From the NCBI GenBank assembly GCA_902792435.1, contig CADAZN010000005.1, positions 49,165 to 113,164 of the forward strand: a stretch of DNA of 64,000 nucleotides, written 5' to 3'. The DNA is from an uncultured Bacteroidales bacterium (GTDB taxonomy: Bacteria > Bacteroidota > Bacteroidia > Bacteroidales > Muribaculaceae). The position numbers were made by a program, and so were the translations under genes. Numbering within the stretch: position 1 is the stretch's first letter; each line of letters starts with the position of its first letter. Positions 1-8,456 of the stretch are shown here, one piece after another. The notes beneath the pieces were generated by a model. It saw only the letters and a program-made list of their open reading frames with translations. It made no database searches and was not told the origin of the DNA.

Positions 1-264
1 ATTGACACCGCCAATGCGGCCACTCACATCAAAGAGCACGTCGACACGCTGACCAATGCCGAGTACCTGTGGATGGACTGGCATTTCCAGACCAAATGCG
101 GCGAGAACAAGATTCCCGAGTATATGAACTCCATTCGCAGCAGTTTCTCCAGCAAAGAACTTGCCGAGATAGAATACTCACTGAAAGAACACTGCAACAA
201 CTACGAGAACCAAATGATTGCCAAGCTCCACAAAGTCAAAGGCTTCTATCTTGTAGTGGACTGA
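1..264 (+). CDS. C-terminal part of an unrecognised protein (5' end outside the window)
   Basis: An open frame runs from the first base of the window to a TGA at 262-264 and gives 87 residues with no start of its own: it reads IDTANAATHIKEHVDTL at the left edge, so the true start lies upstream. The tail is hydrophilic and probably helical, with the clusters SSKELAEIEYSLKEH and KLHKVKGFYLVVD. The first internal Met (position 73) is not preceded by anything like a start site, so I treat it as internal. I do not recognise the family. Confidence 0.6.
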   Translation: MDTANAATHIKEHVDTLTNAEYLWMDWHFQTKCGENKIPEYMNSIRSSFSSKELAEIEYSLKEHCNNYENQMIAKLHKVKGFYLVVD

Positions 265-337
265 AATTTGGTGGAACGTGGAAGGATGAAAGAGTAAAGT
301 GAGCTCTTCGTCCTTCATACTTATTGCTTCATACTTC

Positions 338-1015
338 CTACTTGATACTTTTCTTGGACTTCGCTTTTCGCAGGGCATCTATCTCTGCCTTGATGCGTTG
401 CTCTTCTTGTTGAACTTTTTGGAGTTGGCTTTCAAGACTGTTGATTTGCACATCAATCTCATCAATCTTGAGCTCATTGCCAGTGGGCATGTGCGACATT
501 ATGACTTTAAACTCCTTCCAGCCAGTAGCGTTCCTGTAGGCATCCTCGCATCCCTTAGGCACCACAATGATGGTGGTGAGCGTGTGGTAAGGCTCTATCA
601 CCTCATCCCATTTGCCGCCATAGAACGGGTGCGCACTCTCAAGCAAAGGAGGCTCCTTGCTATTAATTTTAATAACACGCAAATTTGGGCAGCCGAGCAA
701 TGCGCCCTTAAGAAAACTGATTTTATTGTTGAGCTCAAGTGTTATGAGATTGTGGCAACCGCCGAAGGCTCCCGGTCCTATCTCAGCAACCGGATATTCA
801 CGGCCATACCAAGTGACGACATCAGGCACCGTGACTTGCGTCACCGACTTGTCGAGGCACGAGTCGAGCGTGAGATAAGGAGCATCCCAGTTACTGTAGA
901 GGAATACGCCCTGCTTGATACGCTTCACGCGCCCCACAGCACCACTCTCAAACGCCACCCCGGCAGCAACCCCAAGCAACACCGCCACAACCAATATTTT
1001 GCAATAACGCTTCAT
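338..1015 (-). CDS. Small BspA-like leucine-rich-repeat protein with C-terminal coiled coil
   Basis: Encodes about 225 residues. A hydrophobic N-terminal segment (CKILVVAVLLGVAAGVAF) looks like a signal anchor or signal peptide. The middle has BspA-type (LRR_5) signatures: IGPGAFGGCHNLITLEL, then GCPNLRVIKI. The last 45 residues are a charged coiled coil (IDVQINSLESQLQKVQQEEQ). I chose the Met at 1015 over 1027 because a TATCTTTG -7 box at 1025-1032 overlaps the longer start. The module after the LRR (PFYGG...VIEPYH...W-KEFK) closely resembles the end of the kinase ectodomain encoded at 13186-14520, so the two are probably paralogous at this end. The function is unknown; LRR_5 modules usually mediate surface protein contacts. 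Confidence 0.75.
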   Translation of the reverse strand: MKRYCKILVVAVLLGVAAGVAFESGAVGRVKRIKQGVFLYSNWDAPYLTLDSCLDKSVTQVTVPDVVTWYGREYPVAEIGPGAFGGCHNLITLELNNKISFLKGALLGCPNLRVIKINSKEPPLLESAHPFYGGKWDEVIEPYHTLTTIIVVPKGCEDAYRNATGWKEFKVIMSHMPTGNELKIDEIDVQINSLESQLQKVQQEEQRIKAEIDALRKAKSKKSIK

Positions 1016-1024
1016 AAACCACTG

Positions 1025-1032
1025 CAAAGATA
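1025..1032 (-). promoter_or_regulatory. -7 promoter box (TATCTTTG) of the LRR gene
   Basis: On the minus strand TATCTTTG matches the Bacteroidota consensus TAnnTTTG. The last G is only 10 nt before the ATG at 1015, so the transcript would have almost no leader. Confidence 0.6.
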
Positions 1033-1176
1033 GCTAATTGTTTTGAGTTATCAGTCATCAGCCGTTAGTTTTCAGTTGTCAGTGGACTGCGCATAGGTGT
1101 TTTTGCCACACAAGCGTGGAAATTAAAGCGCTACGCGCTAAAATTATTATAATTAACATTCCCTGAAAAAGACAGC

Positions 1177-1206
1177 AAGCCCTGACGGAATGTTCCGTCA
1201 GGGCTT
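1177..1206 (-). terminator. Rho-independent terminator after rpsP
   Basis: A perfect 14-bp stem (AAGCCCTGACGGAA pairing with TTCCGTCAGGGCTT) has a 2-base loop. On the minus strand it is followed by a short U run (GTCTTTTTC). It lies 60 bp past the rpsP stop. Confidence 0.8.
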
Positions 1207-1266
1207 TGCCTTATAAGTTAATCACAAAAGAAGTGCCACGGCATGGTGGCACGAGGTTGACCGATG

Positions 1267-1875
1267 TTACTCAGCAGCGGGAGCCTCCTCAGCAGGAGCC
1301 TCAGCGGCGGGAGCTTCTTCAGCGGCGGGAGCCTCGTCGGCAGCCTTAGCTGCGTCCTCAGCGGCTTGTGCCTCGGCAGCTGCCTCAGCCTCAGCCTCAG
1401 CTTTTGCCTTAGCGATCTCGGCGCGCTTTTGAGCTACGGCCTCAGCCTTAGCCTCGTTCTTCTTAGCCTCGTCCTCAAGACGTTGCTTGCCAGCGGCCTT
1501 CTTGTCCTCACGAACTTTGTTGCGAACAGCCTCGAGCTTAGCGTCCTTCTCGGCCTTCCAAGCGTCGAAACGTTTTTGAGCCTCTTCCTCGGTGAAAGCG
1601 CCCTTCTTCACGCCACCTTGGAGGTGCTTCATGAGCATAACGCCCTCGCGTGATAGAATGTTGCGAACGGTGTCGGTTGGAATTGCGCCAACGTTGATCC
1701 AATAAAGAGCTCTCTCGAAGTTCAAACTTATTGTAGCAGGATTAGTGTTTGGGTTATACGAACCAATCCTTTCAATAAATCTACCATCTCGTGGTGCCCT
1801 GCTATCGGCGATGACAATTGGATAGAACGGATAGTCTTTGCGACCATGACGTTGCAGTCTGATTTTTGTTGCCAT
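1267..1875 (-). CDS. rpsP: 30S ribosomal protein S16
   Basis: Encodes 202 residues. The first 80 or so are canonical S16: [40 protein letters not shown], then the [19 protein letters not shown] and [20 protein letters not shown] regions. S16 binds the 5' domain of 16S rRNA during 30S assembly. The remaining 110 residues are a low-complexity Lys/Ala/Glu tail ending in [17 protein letters not shown]; Bacteroidota S16 proteins commonly carry such extensions. The Met at 1875 is chosen because family homology begins there; the upstream in-frame Met at 1962 would add 29 unrelated residues. The gene appears monocistronic, with a terminator at 1177-1206. Confidence 0.97.
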   Translation of the reverse strand: MATKIRLQRHGRKDYPFYPIVIADSRAPRDGRFIERIGSYNPNTNPATISLNFERALYWINVGAIPTDTVRNILSREGVMLMKHLQGGVKKGAFTEEEAQKRFDAWKAEKDAKLEAVRNKVREDKKAAGKQRLEDEAKKNEAKAEAVAQKRAEIAKAKAEAEAEAAAEAQAAEDAAKAADEAPAAEEAPAAEAPAEEAPAAE

Positions 1876-1997
1876 GTTTAATAAGTTTTGTTTTGTGCGG
1901 CATGCCCTACACTGAAAGCTACCGCGGTTAATAATCATGGGGTTACCCCCTAAAGTTCTCAAAAATAAAAGTGGCCGCAGTGGTCACTTTTATTGGT

Positions 1998-2067
1998 TGT
2001 CCTGGTAGGATTCGAACCCACGCAAACGGAACCAGAATCCGGTGTGCTACCGTTACACCACAGGACA
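1998..2067 (-). tRNA. tRNA-Gln (anticodon CTG)
   Basis: On the minus strand a 70-nt cloverleaf has acceptor arms TGTCCTG and CAGGACA (7 bp). The D arm is GTGT/GCAC around AACGGTA. The anticodon loop is TTCTGGT (CTG, reading CAG = Gln), and the T arm is GTGGG-TTCGAAT-CCTAC. The CCA end is not encoded. Confidence 0.93.
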
Positions 2068-2208
2068 ATTTTTTCAATTGCGGGGCAAAGTTACTACTTT
2101 TTTCTAAACTACCAAAACTTTTTCAAGATTTTTTGAAAAAAATGGTGCTTTTGTTTCGGGGAGCGGGGCGCGAATGACTGCCCCGCTCCATTTTCAATGC
2201 ACGAAACG

Positions 2209-4998
2209 TTAGTTTCCTAACAAGATGTTGTAAACAACGGTCACATCGCCTGCGGTGATGCTGCCATCACCGTTTTGATCAGCGTTGACAACGCCCGTGT
2301 AGTCATCATTGAGCAGGATGTTGTAGAGCAAGGTGACATCGGCACTTGTGACCACTCCATCGCCGTCAACGTCGCCAGGCACGGCCACCACAGGGGGCTC
2401 TGTAACCACGTCGATGAGTTTGTAGCAGTTGACGTAGTTGCCCACAGTGCCTTCGATGGAGCCATGTTTTGCTTCGACCATGATCAAGTAGCGCCCAGGC
2501 TCGAAGTCGATGCGACTGGAGATGTTGATAGTTTTCTCTTCGCCTGCGGCAATCGTCTGGTTACCCATGTAGAGGATTCCGCCGTTAGTAAGTGTGTACT
2601 GACGCATGCGCACATAGACATATCCGCTGTGGGCTGTGGGTGCGCTGAGAGTTACGGAGCCCACTAGTCTCTCACCCTTGACCACATAGCCAGGCAGGTC
2701 AAATGAAACGGCATTGAGGAAGATGTTGTCGGCCTCACCCACCGTGATAACGAGAGGATATACGTCGTTGTTGGGGTCGAGAGTTATTTCCCCATCATCG
2801 GTCACATAGCTGATTACCACCTTATAGTTACCGGGATCAACTGGCAACTTGCGGTAGAATGTGAAATTCTTGGCCTCGCCGCGCTCTACCGTGCCATTGC
2901 TCTGCTGGTAAATATAGCTCTTCGAAGGGTCGTTAACGTCAACCAGATTAAGGATTACACCCACATTGCCTGCAGCGCCATAATTGCGGGCATTGAGCGC
3001 GAAGTAGATGTTATCGCCTTGATTGATGAAATCTTGCGAGTCGGCGCGACGCCACTGGACAGCGGTCGTGAGACGCATCACTGGCGTTGTGGCAGCAGGC
3101 AACACATTGACGATGCCGTCGCCTTGAGTCTGCTCAAAAGGATATTGCTCAAAACCTTTCTCAAAGGCCTTGAGACGATACTCGCCTTGTGGCATATTCT
3201 CGTCAAGATTCACAAGCAGTGACACATTCTCCTCAACTGCATCATAAACATTGAGCTCGTTTTCATAGTCGAAATACTGGCTTTCATCGTCGGTGCTTGT
3301 GAAACGCACAACGATGTTGCGCAAGCGCACGTCGGGACTGTTGTTGCGCAGGTGCAAGTTAAAAAGTGCGGAGCCAGCTGCATAGACCTCGCCTTGAGGC
3401 TCAAGTGGTGATAGCAGAGTTACATCGGGATGCGAGCAGCTGTCGTCGAGAGTGAGAATGCGGCCACCAGCCACCTGAGTAGTGAAGAAGCCTACATAGG
3501 GATTGTTGCGGCTGTCGCGGCCACGACAATATCGCATAAGCTGCCATGGCGACTGGCTGTCCTCGCGAAATGCCATCCACACTGTGGCCTCACCATCGGG
3601 GATGTCATTGCCTACTTGCTTGGGAATGTCGTAAATCGACGCCATTGCAAGAAGGCCGGTGTGACCATTGGCAAAACCCGCGATATTGCGCTGCTCGGTT
3701 TTAAGCACCTTCAGAATCTGACCATCTCGCACCAAAGCCACGCCCAAATCGCCCGTGAAAGGCTTGGTGTCGAAATTCTCAACGGTAATCATCACGTTGA
3801 AGTCATTGGCGCTTTGAGTTATCAGTCGCATGCTGAGCGAGTTGTAGAGCGGGCGTTCATAGGTTGTGCCACTCGCAGGAGGCTGAATGCCTGTTATTAT
3901 CTCTTGATCGACATTATAGCCACCAGTTCCGCCGCCAATGCCAAGGTCATCGGGATCGAGATGGCTAACAAGGAAGTAGCCATTGCTGGTTCCGTACCAT
4001 CCCCAATTGATGTGAACGAAACCTTCGCTGTCATATCCGTCGCACACAAAGGCATGGCCGCTGCTGCCCACGTCGCTGGAGGCCGCATAATAAACTGGGC
4101 GGCCTGCATCGAGTTCGCTCTTGATGAGTTGCAACCACTCAGTGCTGCTGTAATAGTCTCGCTTGCGCATGGTTGTCGCTGGATCATAGCAGAAGTACTC
4201 ACGCAGTGCATTGGGCACCTCCATCGAGTGAGCGCCACTGCCTGCGGGCTGATATTCCATGTTTACCGCAACACCAAAATGGGCGGCAAGCGTAGCAACT
4301 GCATTGGCTTGAGCTGTGGTGTAGTTAACATCGTCGTAGGTTGGAAGCATGTTGTTCCAGTCGTAGGTGGTGTTGCCAAAATCGGCTGTCACACTTTGGC
4401 CATTGACGGTAATGGTCTTGCTGCCCACGCCATGCTCGGGATAGCTGTGATAGCGCATTATCTGAGTGGCGGCAGTTGCCACGCAGCCCACATAATAGTG
4501 GGTGCCTCCGTCGTAGGTTGGGCACATATTATTATAAGGAGCGCCCTGCCCCCACAGGATGTCGCCAAGCAAAGGAGCGACAACGGGAGTGCCCTGAGAA
4601 ACCTGTCGCTCTACCCCTTGGCGGCTGGCGCATGCCTTGACATACAGTTCGTTGAGCTCAATCCACTGACGCAAATTGTCGGGCATATTGTCATAACTGA
4701 AAGAGCCTTCAGTTGAATATCCTAAAATGGGCTCAGCTGCATCATCGCCGGCAACAATTATAAAACCATGGCCATTGGCACGGTTGAACACATAGAGCGG
4801 CGCATTGTCATCCTGCGACACTGTGCCCATGCGGGCAACACGATGCCATTGGGCTGATTGTGGCTGCGAAACTGCCGATTGAGCAAAACGAGTGGCTACC
4901 GCTTCGGCCTTAGTCCAATCAATAGGACTACCCCAAGCCGACATTGCCACTGCAGCCAGCATCGCTAAAGTCATAAACAAATGCTTCAAGTTTTTCAT
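2209..4998 (-). CDS. Secreted C10 (streptopain-like) cysteine protease with C-terminal dockerin-like module
   Basis: Encodes 929 residues. Signal peptide residues 1-23 (MKNLKHLFMTLAMLAAVAMS). An inhibitory-type prodomain follows (about 25-140, VFNRANGHGFIIVAGDD), then the C10 catalytic domain. The catalytic Cys is C172 in YVGCVATAATQIMRYH, the catalytic His is H315 in SSGHAFVCDGY, and the conserved Trp region is HINWGWYGTSNGYF. After the protease come several beta-sandwich-like repeats (about 400-860) and a dockerin type I-like tail (GDVDGDGVVTSADVTLLYN, then ADQNGDGSITAGDVT). The start at 4998 is chosen because it begins the signal peptide; the upstream Mets run into the promoter (TATATTTG at 5052-5059). 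It probably degrades extracellular protein; streptopain-family enzymes are made as zymogens. Confidence 0.93.
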   Translation of the reverse strand: MKNLKHLFMTLAMLAAVAMSAWGSPIDWTKAEAVATRFAQSAVSQPQSAQWHRVARMGTVSQDDNAPLYVFNRANGHGFIIVAGDDAAEPILGYSTEGSFSYDNMPDNLRQWIELNELYVKACASRQGVERQVSQGTPVVAPLLGDILWGQGAPYNNMCPTYDGGTHYYVGCVATAATQIMRYHSYPEHGVGSKTITVNGQSVTADFGNTTYDWNNMLPTYDDVNYTTAQANAVATLAAHFGVAVNMEYQPAGSGAHSMEVPNALREYFCYDPATTMRKRDYYSSTEWLQLIKSELDAGRPVYYAASSDVGSSGHAFVCDGYDSEGFVHINWGWYGTSNGYFLVSHLDPDDLGIGGGTGGYNVDQEIITGIQPPASGTTYERPLYNSLSMRLITQSANDFNVMITVENFDTKPFTGDLGVALVRDGQILKVLKTEQRNIAGFANGHTGLLAMASIYDIPKQVGNDIPDGEATVWMAFREDSQSPWQLMRYCRGRDSRNNPYVGFFTTQVAGGRILTLDDSCSHPDVTLLSPLEPQGEVYAAGSALFNLHLRNNSPDVRLRNIVVRFTSTDDESQYFDYENELNVYDAVEENVSLLVNLDENMPQGEYRLKAFEKGFEQYPFEQTQGDGIVNVLPAATTPVMRLTTAVQWRRADSQDFINQGDNIYFALNARNYGAAGNVGVILNLVDVNDPSKSYIYQQSNGTVERGEAKNFTFYRKLPVDPGNYKVVISYVTDDGEITLDPNNDVYPLVITVGEADNIFLNAVSFDLPGYVVKGERLVGSVTLSAPTAHSGYVYVRMRQYTLTNGGILYMGNQTIAAGEEKTINISSRIDFEPGRYLIMVEAKHGSIEGTVGNYVNCYKLIDVVTEPPVVAVPGDVDGDGVVTSADVTLLYNILLNDDYTGVVNADQNGDGSITAGDVTVVYNILLGN

Positions 4999-5051
4999 AA
5001 TATGTTTTTTAGTTACTAAATATGCTTTATCAATTACGGGCCAATAAACCG

Positions 5052-5059
5052 CAAATATA
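5052..5059 (-). promoter_or_regulatory. -7 promoter box of the C10 protease gene
   Basis: The minus strand reads TATATTTG, a perfect TAnnTTTG box, about 54 nt upstream of the ATG at 4998. Confidence 0.6.
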
Positions 5060-5130
5060 ATAAACATTTCGAGAAACACCAATTTGCACCCAGAAAAAAG
5101 TATGAACTCAGTGAATCACTAACAACAAAT

Positions 5131-5500
5131 TGAGCGAATTAGCGAAAGATGGACTCACTTGACTCACTTGACTCACTTGACTCACCTGACTCAGTTGACT
5201 CAGTTGGGTCGCGCTGCGCGCGAAAAATTATTGCCCTGCGGGCTAAAATTGGTAGTGTGGTGCCTACGGCACTAATATTTATTTTTGCGCTGACGCGCTA
5301 AGATGTCACTGTAAATGGAATCGGTGGAATCACCGGAATCAGTGGAATCAGTCAACCTATTCCAGGAATATGAGTGGATAGGAGTTGCTAAGAACAACTA
5401 GGAGTTACCAGAAACTACAAGGGGTTGAATGTCAAAGAACGCTTTACCATAGTGGCGAAGCAAATATATTGCATTATTAATAATAGACACAAGATTAAAA
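5131..5500. repeat. Dispersed composite intergenic element, copy A
   Basis: This is the gene-free interval between the C10 protease and the PH-like gene. From left to right: AAAGATGGACTCA; a 9-bp tandem array (TTGACTCAC, about six imperfect units, 5151-5209); short hairpins with three- or four-base loops at about 5211-5303 (GCCC-TGC-GGGC, GTGCC-TAC-GGCAC, GCGC-TGAC-GCGC); a second 9-bp array of GGAATCAGT units (about 5317-5352); and a conserved right end containing TGTCAAAGAACGCTTTA (5429-5445). Copies B (17893-18200) and C (53044-53830) share parts of this order. No transposase and no convincing ORF. Confidence 0.7.
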
Positions 5501-5568
5501 CACAAGAACACCGCACCTGCGATACAGGGTGCAGTGTTCTTGTAGTGTGTGATGTTAATGGGAAGGTG

Positions 5569-5841
5569 TCAGCTCAGGAGGCGAGCAATTGCCTTGGCAT
5601 CGCCATGGCTAAAGCCGTTGGCGACAATCACTTGGCCACCGTTGGTCTCAATGATAATATCGGCAAAAAGCAGATGCTTGTCAATTGACACGCTACCAAT
5701 AGCTGCGAAACGAATCTTCTTCTCCTCATAGCCAATCACCTTAGCCTTGCGGTAAATAAAGAACTCGTCGGTAATGATAATCTTGTCGGGGAAGACGGCA
5801 TTGCCGCCCGTCACCCTGCTCGCTGAAAATTCGTAATGCAT
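5569..5841 (-). CDS. Small PH-like domain protein (hypothetical)
   Basis: Encodes 90 residues with an alternating beta pattern (KIIITDEFFIYRKAKVIGYE, then KIRFAAIGSVSIDKHLLFAD and IIIETNGGQVIVANGF) that closes with a helix (HGDAKAIARLLS). That layout, several strands followed by one C-terminal helix, resembles small bacterial PH-like domains (bPH/YokE type). This is inference from the pattern only. No signal peptide, so probably cytoplasmic. Its start is 14 bp after the stop of the neighbouring 337-aa gene, so the two are probably co-transcribed. Confidence 0.65.
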   Translation of the reverse strand: MHYEFSASRVTGGNAVFPDKIIITDEFFIYRKAKVIGYEEKKIRFAAIGSVSIDKHLLFADIIIETNGGQVIVANGFSHGDAKAIARLLS

Positions 5842-5855
5842 AGTTAAAAATTGTA

Positions 5856-6869
5856 TTATTGTTTTGGGATAGTCACTTTTTTATCTGTTTTTTCAAAGGT
5901 TATATATTCTCCATCTTTGTAAAGAATTCTAAAGCTATCACGACTTTCTTTAAGGACAAATTGCCAAGCAAAGAACTCTTTAAAAAATGGAATAAGATTC
6001 TCGGCTTGTTGCTCAATAACAGGATACATCTTTGTGTTGACATCTTTAGGGCTATAATTACAATAAACTATTTTTGTAATATTATTGTTATTCATACTAA
6101 ATGCCATGTAATTATACCGACTATCGTTAAATATTGAATAAGAGCCCGAAGCCTTTACTCCATAAATATTTTTAATGTCTCCCTCTTTTGGAATCTTTTC
6201 TTTTGCTATTTCGGCAAAGAATTTTTCTGTTTTAACATCCTCTTCTGTTTTAAATGTTTGTGAAAGCAATATCGCCTCAAAGGTTTCGTTTTTCTCATCA
6301 AATGTGATTTCCAAAGTATACCCACCAATATTCGTCACCCAAGTTCCACCTGGGAAAATTTTAGTTTCCACATAACTAGGCAGGCCCGAAACACGAAGCC
6401 ATGTTGTCTCAATCCATTCTGTGGCATTTCCAAAAATATCATAAGTGGTTTCTCCCTCGATCAATTTGTTTCCACGCAAAAAAACTGTCACATAATTATT
6501 AGGATAACAATCATGATCAAAAGAGAAAGACAGTCCACTTCTAAAAGGCTCAGCTTCCATTATTTGTGAAATATGTCCATTGTCATGGCAGAACAATTGT
6601 CCATAATAAGATCCGCCTTCCCTTTTAATTACCAGATATCGCTCAAAACCAGCTTTGTCCTTATCAACAAGTTGCCATGTCCCCACAAATCCACCTTTAT
6701 TCGTAGCCTTGCTTTTGTTGGCTTTTCTATTCTTCTTAGTGTTTTTGGCGTAAAGTTGTTCTTGAGTATCATTTGAATAACTTCCCAAGAGCAGTCCATC
6801 ATAAGCCTTTGTATCAAAACCAAATAAAAGGACTGCTAATAACAATGTAAATAAAAGAGTCTTTTTCAT
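5856..6869 (-). CDS. Exported protein of unknown function
   Basis: Encodes 337 residues. Residues 1-22 are a signal peptide (MKKTLLFTLLLAVLLFGFDT). A basic low-complexity linker follows (KNTKKNRKANKSKATNKGG), then GTWQLVDKDKAGFERYLVIK, typical of a lipocalin-like or DUF-type beta-barrel start (FxGTWxLV). A second similar beta-rich unit follows, beginning FPGGTWVTNIGGYTLEITFD, so the protein may hold two related barrels. The base composition is AT-rich compared with the genes left of 5 kb, as in the rest of 5.8-12.5 kb. I do not recognise a specific family. Confidence 0.75.
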   Translation of the reverse strand: MKKTLLFTLLLAVLLFGFDTKAYDGLLLGSYSNDTQEQLYAKNTKKNRKANKSKATNKGGFVGTWQLVDKDKAGFERYLVIKREGGSYYGQLFCHDNGHISQIMEAEPFRSGLSFSFDHDCYPNNYVTVFLRGNKLIEGETTYDIFGNATEWIETTWLRVSGLPSYVETKIFPGGTWVTNIGGYTLEITFDEKNETFEAILLSQTFKTEEDVKTEKFFAEIAKEKIPKEGDIKNIYGVKASGSYSIFNDSRYNYMAFSMNNNNITKIVYCNYSPKDVNTKMYPVIEQQAENLIPFFKEFFAWQFVLKESRDSFRILYKDGEYITFEKTDKKVTIPKQ

Positions 6870-6941
6870 TTTTAAACGTTGGTGTGTTAGGATTAAAAAT
6901 TAAATTATATATAATAAAATACGGAAGATTCCTAGCAAATG

Positions 6942-7697
6942 CTAATCATCATCTTTATTTTCGGTTTTCTCCTTATTAATTTCGTCCATAAAACCAGCTG
7001 TAATTATACCAGAAGGCAAAGCGATAATAGCAATACCCACAAGTGATGAAAGAATACTAATTACACGTCCTGTGGTAGAAATGGGGAAAATATCACCATA
7101 ACCAACAGTAGTAAGAGTACAAGCCGACCAATAAAACGCATCAAAAAAAGTTGCAAATAAATAATCTCCATCATTAGGATTTATTTGCTGCTCGGCATTA
7201 AACATGATAAGAGCCGTAACAAACATATAGAACAAGGCCAGAGCAAAGACAGTGGCAAGAATTACACGCTGCTTCTTGATAACTGTCATAATAATACGTA
7301 ATGGTTCGAAATAGCGTATAACTTTAACCATACGTACAATTTTCAAGAGTCGGATAATCCTTGTTAGCTTGAATGCGTCCTTTACAAAATTGAATGTAGG
7401 AAGAATTGATAGTAAATCGATAATAGCTATTATAGTGAATGGATAAACGACAAATGCCCAAGCTCCTCGTTTCGGGTTTCGATAATCGGCAGTAATCCAT
7501 CTCAAAATGTAGTCAAGAATAAACAGACCGCAAGGTATAACATCAAAATAGTAAAACAAAGTTGATTGCTCGCGAAACATAAGAGGTATTGTTGCTACAA
7601 GGATAGCTATTAGCATTACCCAATCATACATTTTAGCCAATATAGTGTTATTATAATTAGGCTCTATGATTTGAAAAATTTTCTCTCTGATTTTCAT
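6942..7697 (-). CDS. Voltage-gated-type potassium channel (6-TM ion transport protein)
   Basis: Encodes 251 residues. Several hydrophobic helices are visible (MLIAILVATIPLMF, YFDVIPCGLFILDYILRW, AFVVYPFTIIAIIDLLSIL, VFALALFYMFVTALIMF, ISILSSLVGIAIIALPSGII). A basic helix (FKLTRIIRLLKIVRMVKVIR) has the spaced Arg/Lys of an S4 voltage sensor. The selectivity filter TLTTVGYGDIFP lies near residues 195-205. This is the Ion_trans/KvAP-like layout, so it should conduct K+ across the inner membrane. It stands alone: the terminator at 7799-7848 separates it from the upstream operon, so it is probably not part of the peptide cluster. Confidence 0.92.
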   Translation of the reverse strand: MKIREKIFQIIEPNYNNTILAKMYDWVMLIAILVATIPLMFREQSTLFYYFDVIPCGLFILDYILRWITADYRNPKRGAWAFVVYPFTIIAIIDLLSILPTFNFVKDAFKLTRIIRLLKIVRMVKVIRYFEPLRIIMTVIKKQRVILATVFALALFYMFVTALIMFNAEQQINPNDGDYLFATFFDAFYWSACTLTTVGYGDIFPISTTGRVISILSSLVGIAIIALPSGIITAGFMDEINKEKTENKDDD

Positions 7698-7798
7698 TAT
7701 CTAATTGTTCGTTTTTTGTACTATGTGTTATTGTTATACCCTTCTCACTTAAATGATTTAACAATCAACATGAATTACTAACTTTGAACTTCTTACCT

Positions 7799-7848
7799 AA
7801 AAAAATGTCCTCTAAAGAGCAACAACAAAGAGCACTCTTTAGAGGACA
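7799..7848 (-). terminator. Strong terminator closing the peptide-modification operon
   Basis: A perfect 14-bp stem (TGTCCTCTAAAGAG at 7806-7819 with CTCTTTAGAGGACA at 7835-7848) is followed, on the minus strand, by seven U. It lies just after the stop of the gene ending at 7862. Confidence 0.9.
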
Positions 7849-7861
7849 ACACCCTAAAAGA

Positions 7862-8338
7862 TTAAGTAGTGTACAAGATAGTATCTTCAACTCCTTCGGT
7901 TCTGCGAATAGCATCTGTGAGCTCTCGTAATGTGCCATCAGTAGTAACTTCAAGTATAATATCGGCACGATTCTCGAAGAAATAACCAGCATAGACGATG
8001 TTATACTTATCAGAAGCCGCTAAGTTCTTTAACGTTTGCTCATGCATGCCACGCTCGGCTTTCACGAGAACGATAAATAGCTCCTGGCCAGCAGGCATTT
8101 TCTCTGTAGGTTGCACAACCACATCAACAGGAATCAGCTGAAGGTCAAGAATACCTTCAAAATCTTGAATTGCACTCACTTTCTTCACATTTTCCTCTGT
8201 CATTTTCAGGACTGTGTAGAAATCGGACAATTGAGCAAGCCTAGACATAATTGGGTTGCCAAACACCTCATTAATCTTGTCGTAGACAACATCTTCAAAT
8301 CCAGCACGCGGATTTACTTGTAAAATAAGTTTAATCAT
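7862..8338 (-). CDS. Two-module Lrp/AsnC-effector-like (RAM-like) protein
   Basis: Encodes 158 residues that look like two alpha-beta units of the Lrp/AsnC ligand-binding (RAM, ferredoxin-like) type. Unit 1 is about residues 1-75 (MIKLILQVNPRAGFEDVVYD ... FYTVLKMTEE). Unit 2 is about 85-158 (ELFIVLVKAERGMHEQTLKN ... ADIILEVTTDG, then ELTDAIRRTEGVEDTILYTT). No DNA-binding helix-turn-helix precedes either unit. Stand-alone RAM domains often bind small ligands or regulate oligomers. It is the last gene before the operon terminator, 118 bp after the AAA+ gene, so a role in the peptide cluster is plausible but unproven. The family call is by pattern. Confidence 0.65.
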   Translation of the reverse strand: MIKLILQVNPRAGFEDVVYDKINEVFGNPIMSRLAQLSDFYTVLKMTEENVKKVSAIQDFEGILDLQLIPVDVVVQPTEKMPAGQELFIVLVKAERGMHEQTLKNLAASDKYNIVYAGYFFENRADIILEVTTDGTLRELTDAIRRTEGVEDTILYTT

Positions 8339-8456
8339 AACTGAAATAATTTAAAAATTAAAACTAAAATATACTTAACTCTTAAATGTTTTCTGAAATA
8401 TCGCAATAAGAGATAGATCATCAAATCTTTAATCAACTCTATTTCAAGGTGAGTAA

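Noticed and set aside
299-1033. 244-codon plus-strand ORF opposite the LRR gene
   Set aside because: The minus strand has a promoter box, a signal segment and LRR motifs; the plus frame has none.
3430-4716. A 428-codon open frame on the plus strand
   Set aside because: It lies entirely antisense to the C10 protease gene, whose catalytic motifs are clear; the frame has no recognisable domain and results from codon bias of the opposite strand.
6942-7697. K+ channel as part of the peptide operon
   Set aside because: Separated from it by the strong terminator at 7799-7848; adjacency alone is not enough.
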